A stretch of 64,000 nucleotides of DNA from Bacteroidales bacterium (GCA_016936975.1 JAFGWU010000014.1:109556-173555), one strand, 5' to 3'; numbered from the stretch's first letter, positions 1 to 9,808 are shown. Program-made: numbers and translations. Notes: generated by a model from the letters alone, not told the origin.

Positions 1-359
1 TGGTTTCAGGGTTTGCCGCCAAGGAGGTGGTCGTAAGTACCATGGGGGTCCTTTACCAGGTTGACGATGGGTATGGCTCCGGGGCCCCGCTCCAGCAGAA
101 GCTTCAGCAGCAGGTGTACACGTCCGGACCGAGAGCCGGACAGAAGGTCTACACCCCCCTCTCCGGACTCTCATTCCTCCTGTTCGTATTGTTATATTTC
201 CCATGTATTGCGGTGGTTACGGCTGTGGGCAGGGAAGCTGGAAGCTGGAAATGGTCGGCCTTCGTCATCTTTTATACCACCGCGCTGGCCTGGCTCGCAA
301 GTTTTCTGTTTTACCAGGGGGGCTCCCTGCTTGGATGGGGTTGGATTACAGAAGGCTGA
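1..359 (+). CDS. feoB: Ferrous iron transporter FeoB, C-terminal end (partial)
   Basis: Only the last ~118 codons are present; the frame is open from base 3, so the gene begins outside the window. FeoB is the inner-membrane Fe(II) uptake protein with an N-terminal GTPase domain, which lies off the edge here. The visible part starts with GFAAKEVVVSTMGVLY, very close to the G-x-x-AKEVVVGTLGVLY segment of the FeoB permease core, and continues into two hydrophobic segments (about LSFLLFVLLYFPCIAVVTAV and AFVIFYTTALAWLASFLF). The first carries the Cys-containing FPCI motif typical of the second Gate domain. The family assignment is confident; the state of the rest of the gene cannot be seen. Confidence 0.9.
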   Translation, partial: VSGFAAKEVVVSTMGVLYQVDDGYGSGAPLQQKLQQQVYTSGPRAGQKVYTPLSGLSFLLFVLLYFPCIAVVTAVGREAGSWKWSAFVIFYTTALAWLASFLFYQGGSLLGWGWITEG

Positions 360-433
360 AAAAATTAAAAATTAAGTTTGATTTTTATATCTTGCGGGCC
401 CGATCCGACGGGTGAGAATGTAATGTTGTTAAT

Positions 434-3400
434 ATGCTGAAGCGAATCTCCTTCCTGTTTTCCATGTCCTTTATGGGTGTTCTGCTGATTATTCTGATCG
501 GGATCCTGGCGCTCGCCACCCTGATCGAAAGCCGGTACGGAACCGAAACAGCATGGGCCCTGATTTACGGAACCCATCTGTTCGAGATATTGCTGTTGCT
601 AATCGGGATCAACGTGGTGGGTGCCGTTGTGCTGTTCCGTAGCTACAGGCGTCCGAAAATCTCCGTCTTTCTGTTCCATCTCTCCTTTGTCCTGATCCTG
701 GCCGGGGCGGGCATCACCCGGTTCATCTCCTCCGAGGGGATGATGCATATCCGGGAGGGGGAGTCGGCCTCTTCCATGATCAGTGATGATGCCTGGATGA
801 AGGTCGATCTCCGGTCGGGGGATCAGGCTGTCGCCGGCATCAGGAATACAAGGCTTACGGAGCTGACGGGGAGGAGTTACCGTAGCAGGATGAGGATCGG
901 AAAGGAGCGGGTCGTCATACGATCGACCGGTTTCATCCCGAATGCAGTGGAGCAGATGGTCCCGATGCCGGGCGGGGAGCCGTTCGTACAGTTGATTGCC
1001 CTTTCCGGAAGACAGGTCCCGGTCGGGATCCCTTCGGGGGAGACAAGGAACCTCTTCGGGATGGAGGTCAGTCTGAATGCACAGGACCCGATGGCCATGC
1101 TCCGGCTCTTCTCGGAAGGGGAACGCCTCTACGGAACGGTTCCCTTCAGCGCCACTGCCATGAAAATGGGGGAGTCCGCTGTCGTTTCGTACGAACCGTT
1201 TGATACCATCCCGTTTGAGCAGGGCATGCTATACGCTTTCGGCCATCTGCGCCTGGCCCTGCAGGCTTTTTACCCTTCGGCAAAGCCCCGGTTAACCAGG
1301 GCTCCTGACGGACAGGGGATGGGGTACCCCGATGCTGTGGAGCTGGAGATCGCTTACCGGGGAATGGTTGCCCGGCAGGTCGTTACGGGGAGTTCCGGAG
1401 CCACGGGCAATCCTGTTACCGGCAGGATAGGCGATCTGGAATATACTATTACCTACGGATCGAGGGAGATCCCCCTTCCCTTTAAACTGGCCCTTCAGGA
1501 TTTCCGGGTTGAACGCTATCCGGGTTCGAACAGCCCCTCCTCCTTCATCAGTGAGGTGACCCTCCTGGACGGGGAGATGGGAATAGAGGAAGATTGCAGA
1601 ATCTACATGAATAATGTTCTAAAGCACAGGGGATACCGGTTCTATCAGTCCTCCTACGATACCGACGAAATGGGGACCATTCTTTCGGTCAATAAAGACC
1701 GGTGGGGAACCGGGGTGACCTATGCCGGTTACTTCCTGCTGATGGCCGGAATGGTTCTGGCCCTCTTTAACCGGGGGACCCGCTTCCAGAGCCTTGTACG
1801 GAACGCTTCCGGGGCCCTCCGGCGCACGGCTGCTGCTTCTTTGCTTTTACTCGCTCTTCCGGGGGCTGCGCTGACAGCCCAACCCATTGCGCCCCCGAAG
1901 GATATTGCCTCGCAATTCGGTACGCTCTGGGTACAGGGAAAAGAGGGACGGTTTAAACCGGTCAATACCCTGTCGGGTGAAGTGGTCAGGAAAATTACGG
2001 GAAAATCGAAATACCGGGATTATACTCCGGACCAGGTGCTTCTGGGGATGCTCCTCTACCCGGAGGAGTGGCGGGAAGAGCCGCTGTTTAAAGTCGATCA
2101 GCCTGAAATCCGGAATATGATCGGTTATATGGGAAAACGGGCCTGTTTCTATGATTTTATCGAACCGTCGGGATCCGGTTATCTGCTTTCGGATATCGTC
2201 GACCGGGCTTACTCCAAACCGGTGGCAGCGAGGGATGACCTGGATAAGGAGGTCATTAAGCTCGACGACCGGATCAATGCCATGATCCTGCTTCAGACAG
2301 GGGAACTGCTGAGGATCTTCCCCGCCGCAGAGACAGAGAATAACCGGTGGAATGCGGTTCCGGAAGCCCTCGCGGCGGAACCGGAAGCCCACGACTCCGC
2401 CGGCAATGCATTTATGAGCCTGCTCCTTCATATCCATGAGGGCGATTACAGCGCCGCAACGGAACATCTGAACCGGTTGAAGGATTACCAGTCACGGCAC
2501 GCCAGCCTGCTGCCGGCAGAAGGAAAAAAGAGAATGGAGATCCTGTACAACCGGATCAATATCTTTCCCCGGCTCAGCCGGTTCTATGGGATATTCGGAC
2601 TGCTCCTGCTGGTTTTGCAGTTTATCAGGACCTTCAGGGTTTCAAAACTGGTCGATTATCTCTTCCGGGTAGGGGTCATTCACCTCGCCGTGGCGTTCGG
2701 ACTTCATACGCTGGCATTTATCGCCCGCTGGTATATCAGCGGACACGCCCCGCTGAGCAACGGATATGAATCCATGATCTTTGTCTCATGGGTCACCCTG
2801 CTGGCCGGACTGTTTTTCGTCAGATGGTCGGGCTTTGCCATGGGGCTGACCGCCGTTCTGGGTTCCCTCTCCCTGGTGGTGGCGCATATGAGCTGGATGA
2901 ACCCGGAAATCACCAACCTGGTGCCGGTTTTAAAATCCGTCTGGCTCACCATCCATGTCACCGTGGTTATGGCGGGTTACGGCTTCCTGGGGCTTGCTTC
3001 ACTGCTGGGACTCACCGGCCTGGTTTTTCTGGCCGTGCTGAATGAAGCTAACCACGTTAAAATCTCCGGGGTAGTGGAGCATCTGACCCGGGTTAACCAG
3101 ATGGCGCTGATCATCGGGCTCTATTTCATGACGGCAGGGGTCTTCCTCGGCGGGGTCTGGGCCAATGAGTCGTGGGGCAGGTACTGGGGATGGGACCCGA
3201 AGGAGACCTGGGCCCTGATCACCGTGCTGGTTTACGCTTTTGTGGCCCATATGCGCCATATCCCCGGACTGCGGGGAGCCTACGCTTATAACCTGGCTTC
3301 GTTTTTCGGGTACGGTTCGGTGCTGATGACCTATTTCGGGGTGAATTATTTCCTGGGAGGCATTCACTCCTATGCCACGGGTTCGCCCTTTGCATTCCCA

Positions 3401-3499
3401 TGGTACTCCTATGCCATCCTGGCGATCCTGGCCGGACTGTCGATCGTTGCCTGGTACCGTCAGAAAAGGGTCCCGGATATTAAAGAGATTGGTTCATAA
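434..3499 (+). CDS. ccsBA: Fused ResB-CcsA cytochrome c biogenesis protein (CcsBA)
   Basis: This is a 1021-residue system II cytochrome c synthase, which moves haem across the inner membrane and attaches it to apocytochromes c in the periplasm. The N-terminal ~450 residues are ResB/CcsB-like: three early membrane helices, a long periplasmic beta-rich domain and a helix near residue 440. A second periplasmic stretch follows, then a multi-spanning CcsA domain (about residues 715-1010). That domain carries the haem-handling WGRYWGWDPKETWALI motif near residue 915 and conserved histidines in HAPLSNGYE and TIHVTVVMAGYG. The single-chain fusion is usual in Bacteroidota and epsilonproteobacteria. 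The ATG at 434 directly precedes the first helix. FeoB ends 74 bp upstream, so iron uptake and haem use may be cotranscribed. It implies that the host makes c-type cytochromes. Confidence 0.93.
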   Translation: MLKRISFLFSMSFMGVLLIILIGILALATLIESRYGTETAWALIYGTHLFEILLLLIGINVVGAVVLFRSYRRPKISVFLFHLSFVLILAGAGITRFISSEGMMHIREGESASSMISDDAWMKVDLRSGDQAVAGIRNTRLTELTGRSYRSRMRIGKERVVIRSTGFIPNAVEQMVPMPGGEPFVQLIALSGRQVPVGIPSGETRNLFGMEVSLNAQDPMAMLRLFSEGERLYGTVPFSATAMKMGESAVVSYEPFDTIPFEQGMLYAFGHLRLALQAFYPSAKPRLTRAPDGQGMGYPDAVELEIAYRGMVARQVVTGSSGATGNPVTGRIGDLEYTITYGSREIPLPFKLALQDFRVERYPGSNSPSSFISEVTLLDGEMGIEEDCRIYMNNVLKHRGYRFYQSSYDTDEMGTILSVNKDRWGTGVTYAGYFLLMAGMVLALFNRGTRFQSLVRNASGALRRTAAASLLLLALPGAALTAQPIAPPKDIASQFGTLWVQGKEGRFKPVNTLSGEVVRKITGKSKYRDYTPDQVLLGMLLYPEEWREEPLFKVDQPEIRNMIGYMGKRACFYDFIEPSGSGYLLSDIVDRAYSKPVAARDDLDKEVIKLDDRINAMILLQTGELLRIFPAAETENNRWNAVPEALAAEPEAHDSAGNAFMSLLLHIHEGDYSAATEHLNRLKDYQSRHASLLPAEGKKRMEILYNRINIFPRLSRFYGIFGLLLLVLQFIRTFRVSKLVDYLFRVGVIHLAVAFGLHTLAFIARWYISGHAPLSNGYESMIFVSWVTLLAGLFFVRWSGFAMGLTAVLGSLSLVVAHMSWMNPEITNLVPVLKSVWLTIHVTVVMAGYGFLGLASLLGLTGLVFLAVLNEANHVKISGVVEHLTRVNQMALIIGLYFMTAGVFLGGVWANESWGRYWGWDPKETWALITVLVYAFVAHMRHIPGLRGAYAYNLASFFGYGSVLMTYFGVNYFLGGIHSYATGSPFAFPWYSYAILAILAGLSIVAWYRQKRVPDIKEIGS

Positions 3500-3513
3500 G
3501 GAGATTCTCCCGG

Positions 3514-3945
3514 TTACAGGGGGATATTTTTAACCTCCCTGATCATATAGATCAGGTAATCTTCAAAGTTAAAGAACCCGTATTTTTCATACAGGTTACG
3601 GGCAATACGGTTGCCGGCGTGCACCTCCAGCTTGACCTGGCAGCCGGTGGATTTGATATATCCCAGGGAGGCTTCGGTAAGCTGGTTGCCGTATCCTTTC
3701 CCCTGGTAAGCCGGTCTGATGCAAAAATGGTGCAGGAAGAGCCTTCTTCCGTCGAAGGTCATCCAGGAGGTTCCTATAATGCATCCGGCTGCAGGGTCCT
3801 CCATCACCAGGAGCCGGCCCCCGATGGAAAGGCAGTTCTCAACCGATGCTTCGGTATCGCCCCTCGCGGGGTTCCCGACCCCTGTTTCATTCCAGAGGGC
3901 GGCGATCTCCTGATAGTCCCCTTTCCGGTAATCCCTGATTAGCAT
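3514..3945 (-). CDS. GNAT family N-acetyltransferase (RimI-like)
   Basis: A 143-residue Gcn5-related acetyltransferase, which moves an acetyl group from acetyl-CoA to an amine. The acetyl-CoA loop appears as RPAYQGKGYGNQL (R/Q-x-x-G-x-G/A pattern), followed by the strand CQVKLEVHAGN and the C-terminal NRIARNLYEKYGF block that is typical of RimI-like enzymes. A longer frame opens at 3984, but it overlaps the end of the NfeD gene. The ATG at 3945 lies one base after that gene's stop and starts with MLIRDYRKGDY, a standard GNAT N-terminus, so it is preferred. Tight spacing suggests translation coupled to nfeD. The substrate cannot be deduced. Confidence 0.85.
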   Translation of the reverse strand: MLIRDYRKGDYQEIAALWNETGVGNPARGDTEASVENCLSIGGRLLVMEDPAAGCIIGTSWMTFDGRRLFLHHFCIRPAYQGKGYGNQLTEASLGYIKSTGCQVKLEVHAGNRIARNLYEKYGFFNFEDYLIYMIREVKNIPL

Positions 3946-3946
3946 T

Positions 3947-5413
3947 TCAGGTGTCTTTTTCGACGTACAGCTGTCCGGTTTCATACCGGATCACCCTGAC
4001 GGGCTCCCCTTTTTCAATGAAGCCGTATTCCGACTTGGCGTCGTAGATGGTATCGTCTATTATAACCTTCCCTGATGGGCGGAGGACGGTATGGGCAATG
4101 CCCGTCATTCCGATCATCTCTTTTTGTTTCGTTTCCACCCCGATGAATCCCTCGTCGGTAACCTGCACGCTCCTGAGCGACAGGTTCGACAGGGCGCCCG
4201 AGGAGGAGGTCAGCAGTTTGTTTGCGGTCCAGAGCGAAAAAATCAGTCCGAGGAAGAGGGATACCAGGACCAGGCTGAGGGCTTTCATCAGTGCGGAGAG
4301 ACCGGCTCCCGTGAATTCCCGGTCGAAAACCACATTGTCCACCAGCGACAGGGTCAGCCCCGTTACAATCGCTATGGCGCCTGCAATGCCGGTAATGCCG
4401 AACCCCGGGATCGCAAATACCTCCACCATGACGAGAACGACCCCCACGATAAAGATGATCAGTTCCCAGTATTCCGCCAGTCCCTCTATGTAAAGCGGGG
4501 CAAAATAGAGGAGGGCGGCAACAATGGCCGCGGCAAGCGGGAACCCGACACCGGGCGACTGCAGTTCGAAATAGATCCCCCCGATGATGAGCATGATCAG
4601 GAGTCCGCTTACAATGGGATTGATCAAAAAGCCAATGATCTTATCGATGCCGCTCGGTTTGTATTTCCGGATCTCATAATCGTGAAAACCGTGTTTTTCA
4701 ATGATCTCACTGATGTTGTCAACCGCTCCTTCACAATACCCGTGTTCGATTGCCTCGGAGGTGGTAAAAGTGAGCACCTGCCCCGTATCGATGATGCCTT
4801 CAATATAGAGCCTCGGGTCTACCATCGCCTCGGCAATCCGGGGATCCCGTTTCCAGACCAGGATCGTGTCCCCGCCCCGGATGATCGTATCTTTGCCGTG
4901 GGCCTCCGCGGTGGCCCGCATGGTGGCCCGCATATAGGACTGGTACTTGTCGGGCACCTGTTCCCCGGTCTGGTTCACCACGGTGGCCGCCCCGATCTTG
5001 GCGCCAGGCTTCATGTAAATGCTGTCACAGGCAATGGCGATAAGGGCCCCGGCCGAAGCGGCATTGTCGTCAATGAAGATGCTGACGGGAATGCGGGAGT
5101 TTAAAATGAGGGTCCGGATGGAGTCGGCCGAAACAACCTCCCCCCCGTAAGTGTTCATCTGGATAATCACCAGCGCGGCACCCAGGGTATCGGCCTCACT
5201 GAACGCCTCCTTCGTGGTCCGCCAGATAGGAGCGGCGATATTCTCCTTCATGTCGAAAGTGTAGATGACCGGCTTTTCCGCGGCGGAAGGAGCAGGGGAA
5301 AACATTCTTTTCAGTATGGGCGAATCAATCTGCGTGGTATCCGCTGCCATTGACTGAAGGCTCAGCAATGTACAGAGCAGTATGCCCGGGATGGTTTTTA
5401 CGGTTGGTCTCAT
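3947..5413 (-). CDS. nfeD: NfeD family membrane-bound serine protease (long form)
   Basis: A 488-residue long-form NfeD (NfeD1b) protein with a periplasmic ClpP-class protease domain, membrane helices and a C-terminal OB-fold. From the ATG at 5413 it begins with the signal peptide MRPTVKTIPGILLCTLL... ending SMAA. The protease part shows NTYGGEV and the nucleophile motif DNAASAGALIA, as in the Ser/Lys-dyad NfeD proteases of the stomatin-processing type. Hydrophobic segments around residues 265-400 form the membrane region, and the last ~70 residues (GMTGIAHTVLRPSGKVIIDD) are the NfeD OB-fold. A longer start at 5455 adds 14 residues before the signal peptide and is less likely. No stomatin/FloA partner is adjacent; the next gene in the operon is the GNAT acetyltransferase. 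Confidence 0.88.
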   Translation of the reverse strand: MRPTVKTIPGILLCTLLSLQSMAADTTQIDSPILKRMFSPAPSAAEKPVIYTFDMKENIAAPIWRTTKEAFSEADTLGAALVIIQMNTYGGEVVSADSIRTLILNSRIPVSIFIDDNAASAGALIAIACDSIYMKPGAKIGAATVVNQTGEQVPDKYQSYMRATMRATAEAHGKDTIIRGGDTILVWKRDPRIAEAMVDPRLYIEGIIDTGQVLTFTTSEAIEHGYCEGAVDNISEIIEKHGFHDYEIRKYKPSGIDKIIGFLINPIVSGLLIMLIIGGIYFELQSPGVGFPLAAAIVAALLYFAPLYIEGLAEYWELIIFIVGVVLVMVEVFAIPGFGITGIAGAIAIVTGLTLSLVDNVVFDREFTGAGLSALMKALSLVLVSLFLGLIFSLWTANKLLTSSSGALSNLSLRSVQVTDEGFIGVETKQKEMIGMTGIAHTVLRPSGKVIIDDTIYDAKSEYGFIEKGEPVRVIRYETGQLYVEKDT

Positions 5414-5515
5414 ATTCTGGCTGTGTGGTTCAAAATTAGCAAATATTTCATTCATATGCTCTATTCGGGAGGGCCGTAAAGAGAGGAACGCTCCATATTG
5501 CTATGAAAATTCTGT

Positions 5516-5523
5516 TAAATTTG
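5516..5523 (+). promoter_or_regulatory. Bacteroidota -7 box before purB
   Basis: TAAATTTG matches the TAnnTTTG -7 element of Bacteroidota sigma-ABfr promoters exactly and lies 22 bp before the purB ATG. No good -33 TTTG is seen at the usual ~19-bp spacing (only a TTG near 5498), so strength is uncertain. Confidence 0.55.
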
Positions 5524-5545
5524 TAAAGTAAATCAAGCTATTATT

Positions 5546-6889
5546 ATGGATTTAAACAAACTGACCGCTATATCTCCTGTTGACGGGCGTTACAGGACGA
5601 AGGCGGAAGTGCTGGCCGCCTACTTTTCGGAGTATGCCCTGATGAAATACCGGCTGCGGGTGGAGACGGAATACTTCCTGGCACTCTGCGATTCCGGCAT
5701 CCCGCAATTGAAGGACTTCCCGGAGGCCCTGCGGGAACCCCTGCGCGATATTTACAGGAAATTCACCCTGGAAGAAGCAGGGCGGATCAAGGAGATTGAA
5801 AAGAGAACCAACCACGATGTCAAGGCGGTCGAGTATTTCCTGAAAGAACGGTTTGCGGAGCTGAACCTTTCCGGTTACAAAGAGTTCATTCATTTCGGCC
5901 TCACCTCCCAGGATATCAATAATACGGCCGTCCCCCTGTCGCTGAAGGAGGCGCTGGAAGAGGCCTATTTCCCGCTCCTCGATGAGCTGACCTGGCAGCT
6001 GGAAGCCCTCGCTTCCGAATGGGACGACATCCCCATGCTGGCGCGGACTCACGGACAGCCCGCTTCGCCTACAAGGCTCGGGAAGGAGATCAGGGTATTT
6101 ATCGAGCGGCTCGATATCCAGGTTGAACAGCTGGAGGAGATCCCGGTCCCTGCAAAATTCGGAGGGGCAACCGGGAACATGAATGCCCACAAGGTCGCAT
6201 TCCCGGAGATCGACTGGTTCCTGTTCGGGGAGCGGTTCGTCAACGGGACCCTGGGGCTGGAGCGCTCCTGGCCGACCACGCAGATAGAGCATTACGATAA
6301 CCTGGCGGCCATCTTCCACGCAATGGCCCGGATCAATACCATCCTGACTGACCTGGCAAGGGATGCCTGGACCTACATATCCATGGATTACTTCAAGCAG
6401 GAGATCAAAAAGGGGGAGATCGGCTCCTCTGCCATGCCGCATAAGGTGAACCCCATCGATTTTGAAAATGCAGAGGGGAACCTGGGAATGGCCAATGCCC
6501 TGCTGGATCATATGGCGTCGAAGCTTCCGGTATCCCGACTCCAGAGGGACCTGACCGATTCCACGGTCCTGCGCAACATCGGGGTGCCCATCGCCCATTC
6601 GCTGATTGCCTTCCAATCCCTCCTGAAAGGATTGAAAAAACTGATCGTCAATAAAGAGGCAATAGAGAAGGATCTCGAAAGGAACTGGGCGGTGGTGGCG
6701 GAAGCCATCCAGTCGGTTCTCAGGCGGGAAGGATACCCCGAGCCTTATGAAACCCTGCTCGAGCTTACCCGCACCAACCGGCCCATCGACAGGCAGACGA
6801 TTATCGATTTCATAGATAAGCTGGAGATTCGTGATGAGGTGAAGAAAGAATTACTGCAAATTTCCCCGTTCAATTATACGGGTTTGTAA
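5546..6889 (+). CDS. purB: Adenylosuccinate lyase
   Basis: A 447-residue enzyme of the fumarase/aspartase superfamily. It cleaves SAICAR to AICAR plus fumarate and adenylosuccinate to AMP plus fumarate in purine synthesis. The N-terminus MDLNKLTAISPVDGRY is the classic PurB start. The superfamily signature loop with the catalytic serine is GSSAMPHKVNPIDFEN (about residues 292-307), and the histidine-bearing segments TNHDVKAVEYFLK and ARTHGQPASPTRLG are present. Length is normal for the E. coli-type PurB. The following ABC exporter starts 26 bp downstream, so the two may share a transcript; a -7 box lies just upstream. Confidence 0.96.
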   Translation: MDLNKLTAISPVDGRYRTKAEVLAAYFSEYALMKYRLRVETEYFLALCDSGIPQLKDFPEALREPLRDIYRKFTLEEAGRIKEIEKRTNHDVKAVEYFLKERFAELNLSGYKEFIHFGLTSQDINNTAVPLSLKEALEEAYFPLLDELTWQLEALASEWDDIPMLARTHGQPASPTRLGKEIRVFIERLDIQVEQLEEIPVPAKFGGATGNMNAHKVAFPEIDWFLFGERFVNGTLGLERSWPTTQIEHYDNLAAIFHAMARINTILTDLARDAWTYISMDYFKQEIKKGEIGSSAMPHKVNPIDFENAEGNLGMANALLDHMASKLPVSRLQRDLTDSTVLRNIGVPIAHSLIAFQSLLKGLKKLIVNKEAIEKDLERNWAVVAEAIQSVLRREGYPEPYETLLELTRTNRPIDRQTIIDFIDKLEIRDEVKKELLQISPFNYTGL

Positions 6890-6915
6890 ATTCTTTCGTT
6901 AGTATAGAATAGGCT

Positions 6916-8736
6916 ATGAAAAGATTTTTCCGACTGCTTGCATACCTGATTCCCTATAAATGGTATGTCGTTCAGAATATCGTTTATAACATCCTGGGGG
7001 CTTTCTTTGCCCTTTTTTCATTTGCGATGGTCATCCCGTTCCTGCAGGTCCTGTTCGGGAACCAGCCGATGGTCACCGAACCGATGGCGTTCGAGTTCAG
7101 CACCGATTACCTGGTGCACACATTCAATTACCGGATGACCCTCCTCATGGAAACCTACGGGAAGTTCAGTGCCCTGATCCTTGTGAGTGTCATGGTGATT
7201 CTATTCAGCTTCCTGAAAAACGGGTTCCACTTTCTCTCCAATTACGTGCTGGCCCCGATACGAGCCAGGGTGGTGCGGGATATCCGGAATGAGATTTACC
7301 GGAAGGTGCTGCAGCTGCCGCTCTCCTATTTTACCGAGGCGCGGAAGGGGGATGTGATTGCCCGTATATCCAGTGATGTGCAGGAGATAGAAGCTTCGAT
7401 CCTGAGCATGCTCTCCATGTTTTTCCGCGATCCGATCACCATCATCATTTTCATGGCGGTGCTCTTTACCATCAGCTTCAAGCTGACCCTGTTCGTTCTG
7501 ATCCTTTTACCCGTTACCGCATTTGTGATCGGGCGGATAGCCCGTTCTCTCAGAAGGACCTCCTTCAGGGGACAGGAGCGGCTGGGGGAACTGCTCGCCC
7601 TGATTGAGGAGACCCTGCTCGGACTGAGGATCATCAAGGCGTTTAACGGGGAGCGGAAAATGGAGGAGAAGTTCTACGGGGCGAACCGGCGGTTCACCAG
7701 GCTCTTCAATAAGGTGATGCGAAGGCGGTACATGGCCAATCCCGTCAGTGAGTTCCTGGGAACCATCGTGCTGATGGTTATTATGGCCTACGGGGGATCC
7801 CTGGTGATCAGGGGCGGCACGCCCATGACCTCCGAAAGCCTGATCCTGTTCCTGGTGATCTTCTCCCAGGTGATCACCCCCGCCAAAAGTTTTGCCAACG
7901 CCTATTTCAATATCCAGAAGGGACTGGCATCGGTCGACCGGGTCGATTACCTGCTGGAGGCCGACGTGAAGATCACGGAAAAGAAAAATGCGGTTCCCAT
8001 CCGCGCCTTCAGGGATTCGATCGTGTACCGGAACGTCTCCTTCAGGTATGATGATGAATATGTCCTGAAGAACATCAACCTGACCATCAAAAAGGGGCAG
8101 ACGGTTGCGCTCGTTGGCAGGTCGGGTGCCGGGAAGACCACCCTGGTGGACCTCCTGCCGCGCTTCATGGATGTCAGTGAAGGGGAGATCCTTATAGACG
8201 GGATCCCGGTTCAGGATTACAGGCTGAAGGATCTCAGGAGCATGATGGGGATTGTGAGCCAGCAATCCATCCTTTTCAATGATAGCTTTTACAACAATAT
8301 CGCGTTCGGGACGGAGGAGACCACCTTCGAGGAGGTGGAGTATGCGGCCAGGGTGGCCAATGCCCATGAATTTATTGCCGGCGTGCCCGGACAGTATGAA
8401 GCCGGCGTCGGGGAGGGGGGGAGCCGGCTGTCGGGGGGACAGCAGCAACGCATCAGCATTGCCCGGGCGGTGCTGGCCAACCCGCCGATCCTGATCCTCG
8501 ATGAAGCAACCTCTTCCCTCGATACAGAGTCTGAAAAATTGGTGCAGGATGCCATCATCAGGCTGATGCAGAACCGCACCTCCATCGTCATTGCCCACCG
8601 GCTGTCGACCATCAAGCATGCCGATCTGATCGTCGTGCTGGATGAGGGAGAGATGATTGAGAGCGGGAAACACGAGGAACTCATAAACATTAAAAACGGC
8701 GTGTATCGCAAATTGCACAGGATGCAGATGTTTTAG
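6916..8736 (+). CDS. ABC transporter, fused permease/ATPase (MsbA-like exporter)
   Basis: A 606-residue half-transporter of the type IV (exporter) ABC family that works as a homodimer in the inner membrane. Residues ~15-330 form the six-helix transmembrane domain. The ATPase domain shows Walker A GRSGAGKTTLVD (about residues 400-411), the Q-loop around GIVSQQSILF, the ABC signature SGGQQQRISIARA, Walker B ILILDEATSSLD and the H-loop IVIAHRLST. The closest described group is MsbA-like lipid/drug exporters, but the substrate cannot be read from sequence. The downstream glycosyltransferase begins 4 bp after the stop, which hints at a role in moving a lipid or glycolipid for envelope assembly. 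Confidence 0.93.
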   Translation: MKRFFRLLAYLIPYKWYVVQNIVYNILGAFFALFSFAMVIPFLQVLFGNQPMVTEPMAFEFSTDYLVHTFNYRMTLLMETYGKFSALILVSVMVILFSFLKNGFHFLSNYVLAPIRARVVRDIRNEIYRKVLQLPLSYFTEARKGDVIARISSDVQEIEASILSMLSMFFRDPITIIIFMAVLFTISFKLTLFVLILLPVTAFVIGRIARSLRRTSFRGQERLGELLALIEETLLGLRIIKAFNGERKMEEKFYGANRRFTRLFNKVMRRRYMANPVSEFLGTIVLMVIMAYGGSLVIRGGTPMTSESLILFLVIFSQVITPAKSFANAYFNIQKGLASVDRVDYLLEADVKITEKKNAVPIRAFRDSIVYRNVSFRYDDEYVLKNINLTIKKGQTVALVGRSGAGKTTLVDLLPRFMDVSEGEILIDGIPVQDYRLKDLRSMMGIVSQQSILFNDSFYNNIAFGTEETTFEEVEYAARVANAHEFIAGVPGQYEAGVGEGGSRLSGGQQQRISIARAVLANPPILILDEATSSLDTESEKLVQDAIIRLMQNRTSIVIAHRLSTIKHADLIVVLDEGEMIESGKHEELINIKNGVYRKLHRMQMF

Positions 8737-8740
8737 ACCC

Positions 8741-9700
8741 ATGAAGATAAGCGGTTTTACAATGGGCAGGAACGCCCATAAGCTCTACTACCCGATGCGG
8801 CACTCCATCGAGTCGATCCTCCCGGTCGTGGATGAATTTGTGGTGGTGCTGGGCGACAGCGATCAGGATGATACCACCCGGAAGGAGATCCTCGGTATCG
8901 GAAGCGATAAGATCCGGATCATCGACACGGTGTGGGACATTGAAAAATATCCCCGCGGGATGGAACATGCCCATCAGACCGATATCGCCAAAGCGGCCTG
9001 CACGGGCGACTGGCTCTTCTACCTGCAGTCGGATGAGGTGATCCACGAAAAGCATCTGCCGCTGATCAGGGAACGGTGTGAAGCGCTTTATGGGGACAGG
9101 GAGATCGAGGGCCTCCTGTTCCGGTACCGGCATTTCTGGGGGGATTACAACCACGTGCAGGATACCCACTGCTGGTACAGGAACGAGATCCGCATCATCC
9201 GCAACGACCCCGATATCCACTCCTGGCAGTCGGCCCAGTCGTTCAGAAGAATCCCCGACTTCGACGGGCTCAGCTACCGGCGGATCGAGCAGACCTTCAA
9301 GCTGAAGGTGGCCGATTCGGGCGCGGAGGTGTTTCACTACGGATGGGTCCGCCCGCCCGAGGTGATGACCCGCAAGATCAAAGCCTTCAGCATGAACCAC
9401 CGGGGCAGGACCCTGGTGGAGACGCAGGACCGGCAGGGGCTGTTCAGGGTCCGGTTCGATTACGGGAACCTCAGCAAGCTCACCCGCTTCACCGGGACCC
9501 ATCCTAAGGTCATGGAACCCTGGATCGCACAGTTCGACTGGAGGGATGAATTGCGGTACAGCGGCCCGGCGGCCACCAGGAACCCGGTGAAGAACAAGCA
9601 CGACCGGCTCAAATACCGCATCCTGAGCTGGATAGAAAAGTACCTCCTCTTCGGGCTGAGGCTTGGTGAGTTTCATAACTATGTGCGGGTACGACGGTAA
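8741..9700 (+). CDS. Glycosyltransferase, family 2-like
   Basis: A 319-residue cytoplasmic protein with a GT-A-type beginning: ISGFTMGRNAHKL, then VDEFVVVLGDSDQDDTT as the nucleotide-binding region and GDWLFYLQSDEVIHE, a DxD-like metal/sugar site (QSDE). This pattern matches family-2-like glycosyltransferases that often act on envelope glycans. No membrane helix is evident. It starts 4 bp after the ABC exporter, so the pair is very likely cotranslated. Donor and acceptor are unknown. It is the last high-GC gene before the AT-rich accessory region. Confidence 0.8.
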   Translation: MKISGFTMGRNAHKLYYPMRHSIESILPVVDEFVVVLGDSDQDDTTRKEILGIGSDKIRIIDTVWDIEKYPRGMEHAHQTDIAKAACTGDWLFYLQSDEVIHEKHLPLIRERCEALYGDREIEGLLFRYRHFWGDYNHVQDTHCWYRNEIRIIRNDPDIHSWQSAQSFRRIPDFDGLSYRRIEQTFKLKVADSGAEVFHYGWVRPPEVMTRKIKAFSMNHRGRTLVETQDRQGLFRVRFDYGNLSKLTRFTGTHPKVMEPWIAQFDWRDELRYSGPAATRNPVKNKHDRLKYRILSWIEKYLLFGLRLGEFHNYVRVRR

Positions 9701-9773
9701 AAGAGGACGGTTCCCGGTTCCCGGTTTTGATTCTTCATTTAGCTGGGTAAACTGCTAAAAATCGGAAATCAGA

Positions 9774-9801
9774 CTGCTTACTGCTTACCGCTTACCGCTT
9801 A
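9774..9801. repeat. Heptanucleotide tandem repeat (CYGCTTA)
   Basis: Four consecutive 7-bp units, CTGCTTA twice then CCGCTTA twice, followed by a degenerate CTGGTTC. A related pair (CTGCTTA, CTGCCTA) occurs at 26987-27000, at the other edge of the accessory region. Function unknown. Confidence 0.8.
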
Positions 9802-9808
9802 CTGGTTC

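Noticed and set aside
4091..5104. Long plus-strand frame of 337 codons opposite nfeD
   Set aside because: Shadow of a gene with clear NfeD motifs on the other strand; the composition (Asp/Gly/Arg-rich) is typical of antisense frames.
7507..8742. 411-codon minus-strand frame opposite the ABC exporter
   Set aside because: Antisense shadow; the plus strand carries Walker A, signature and Walker B motifs.
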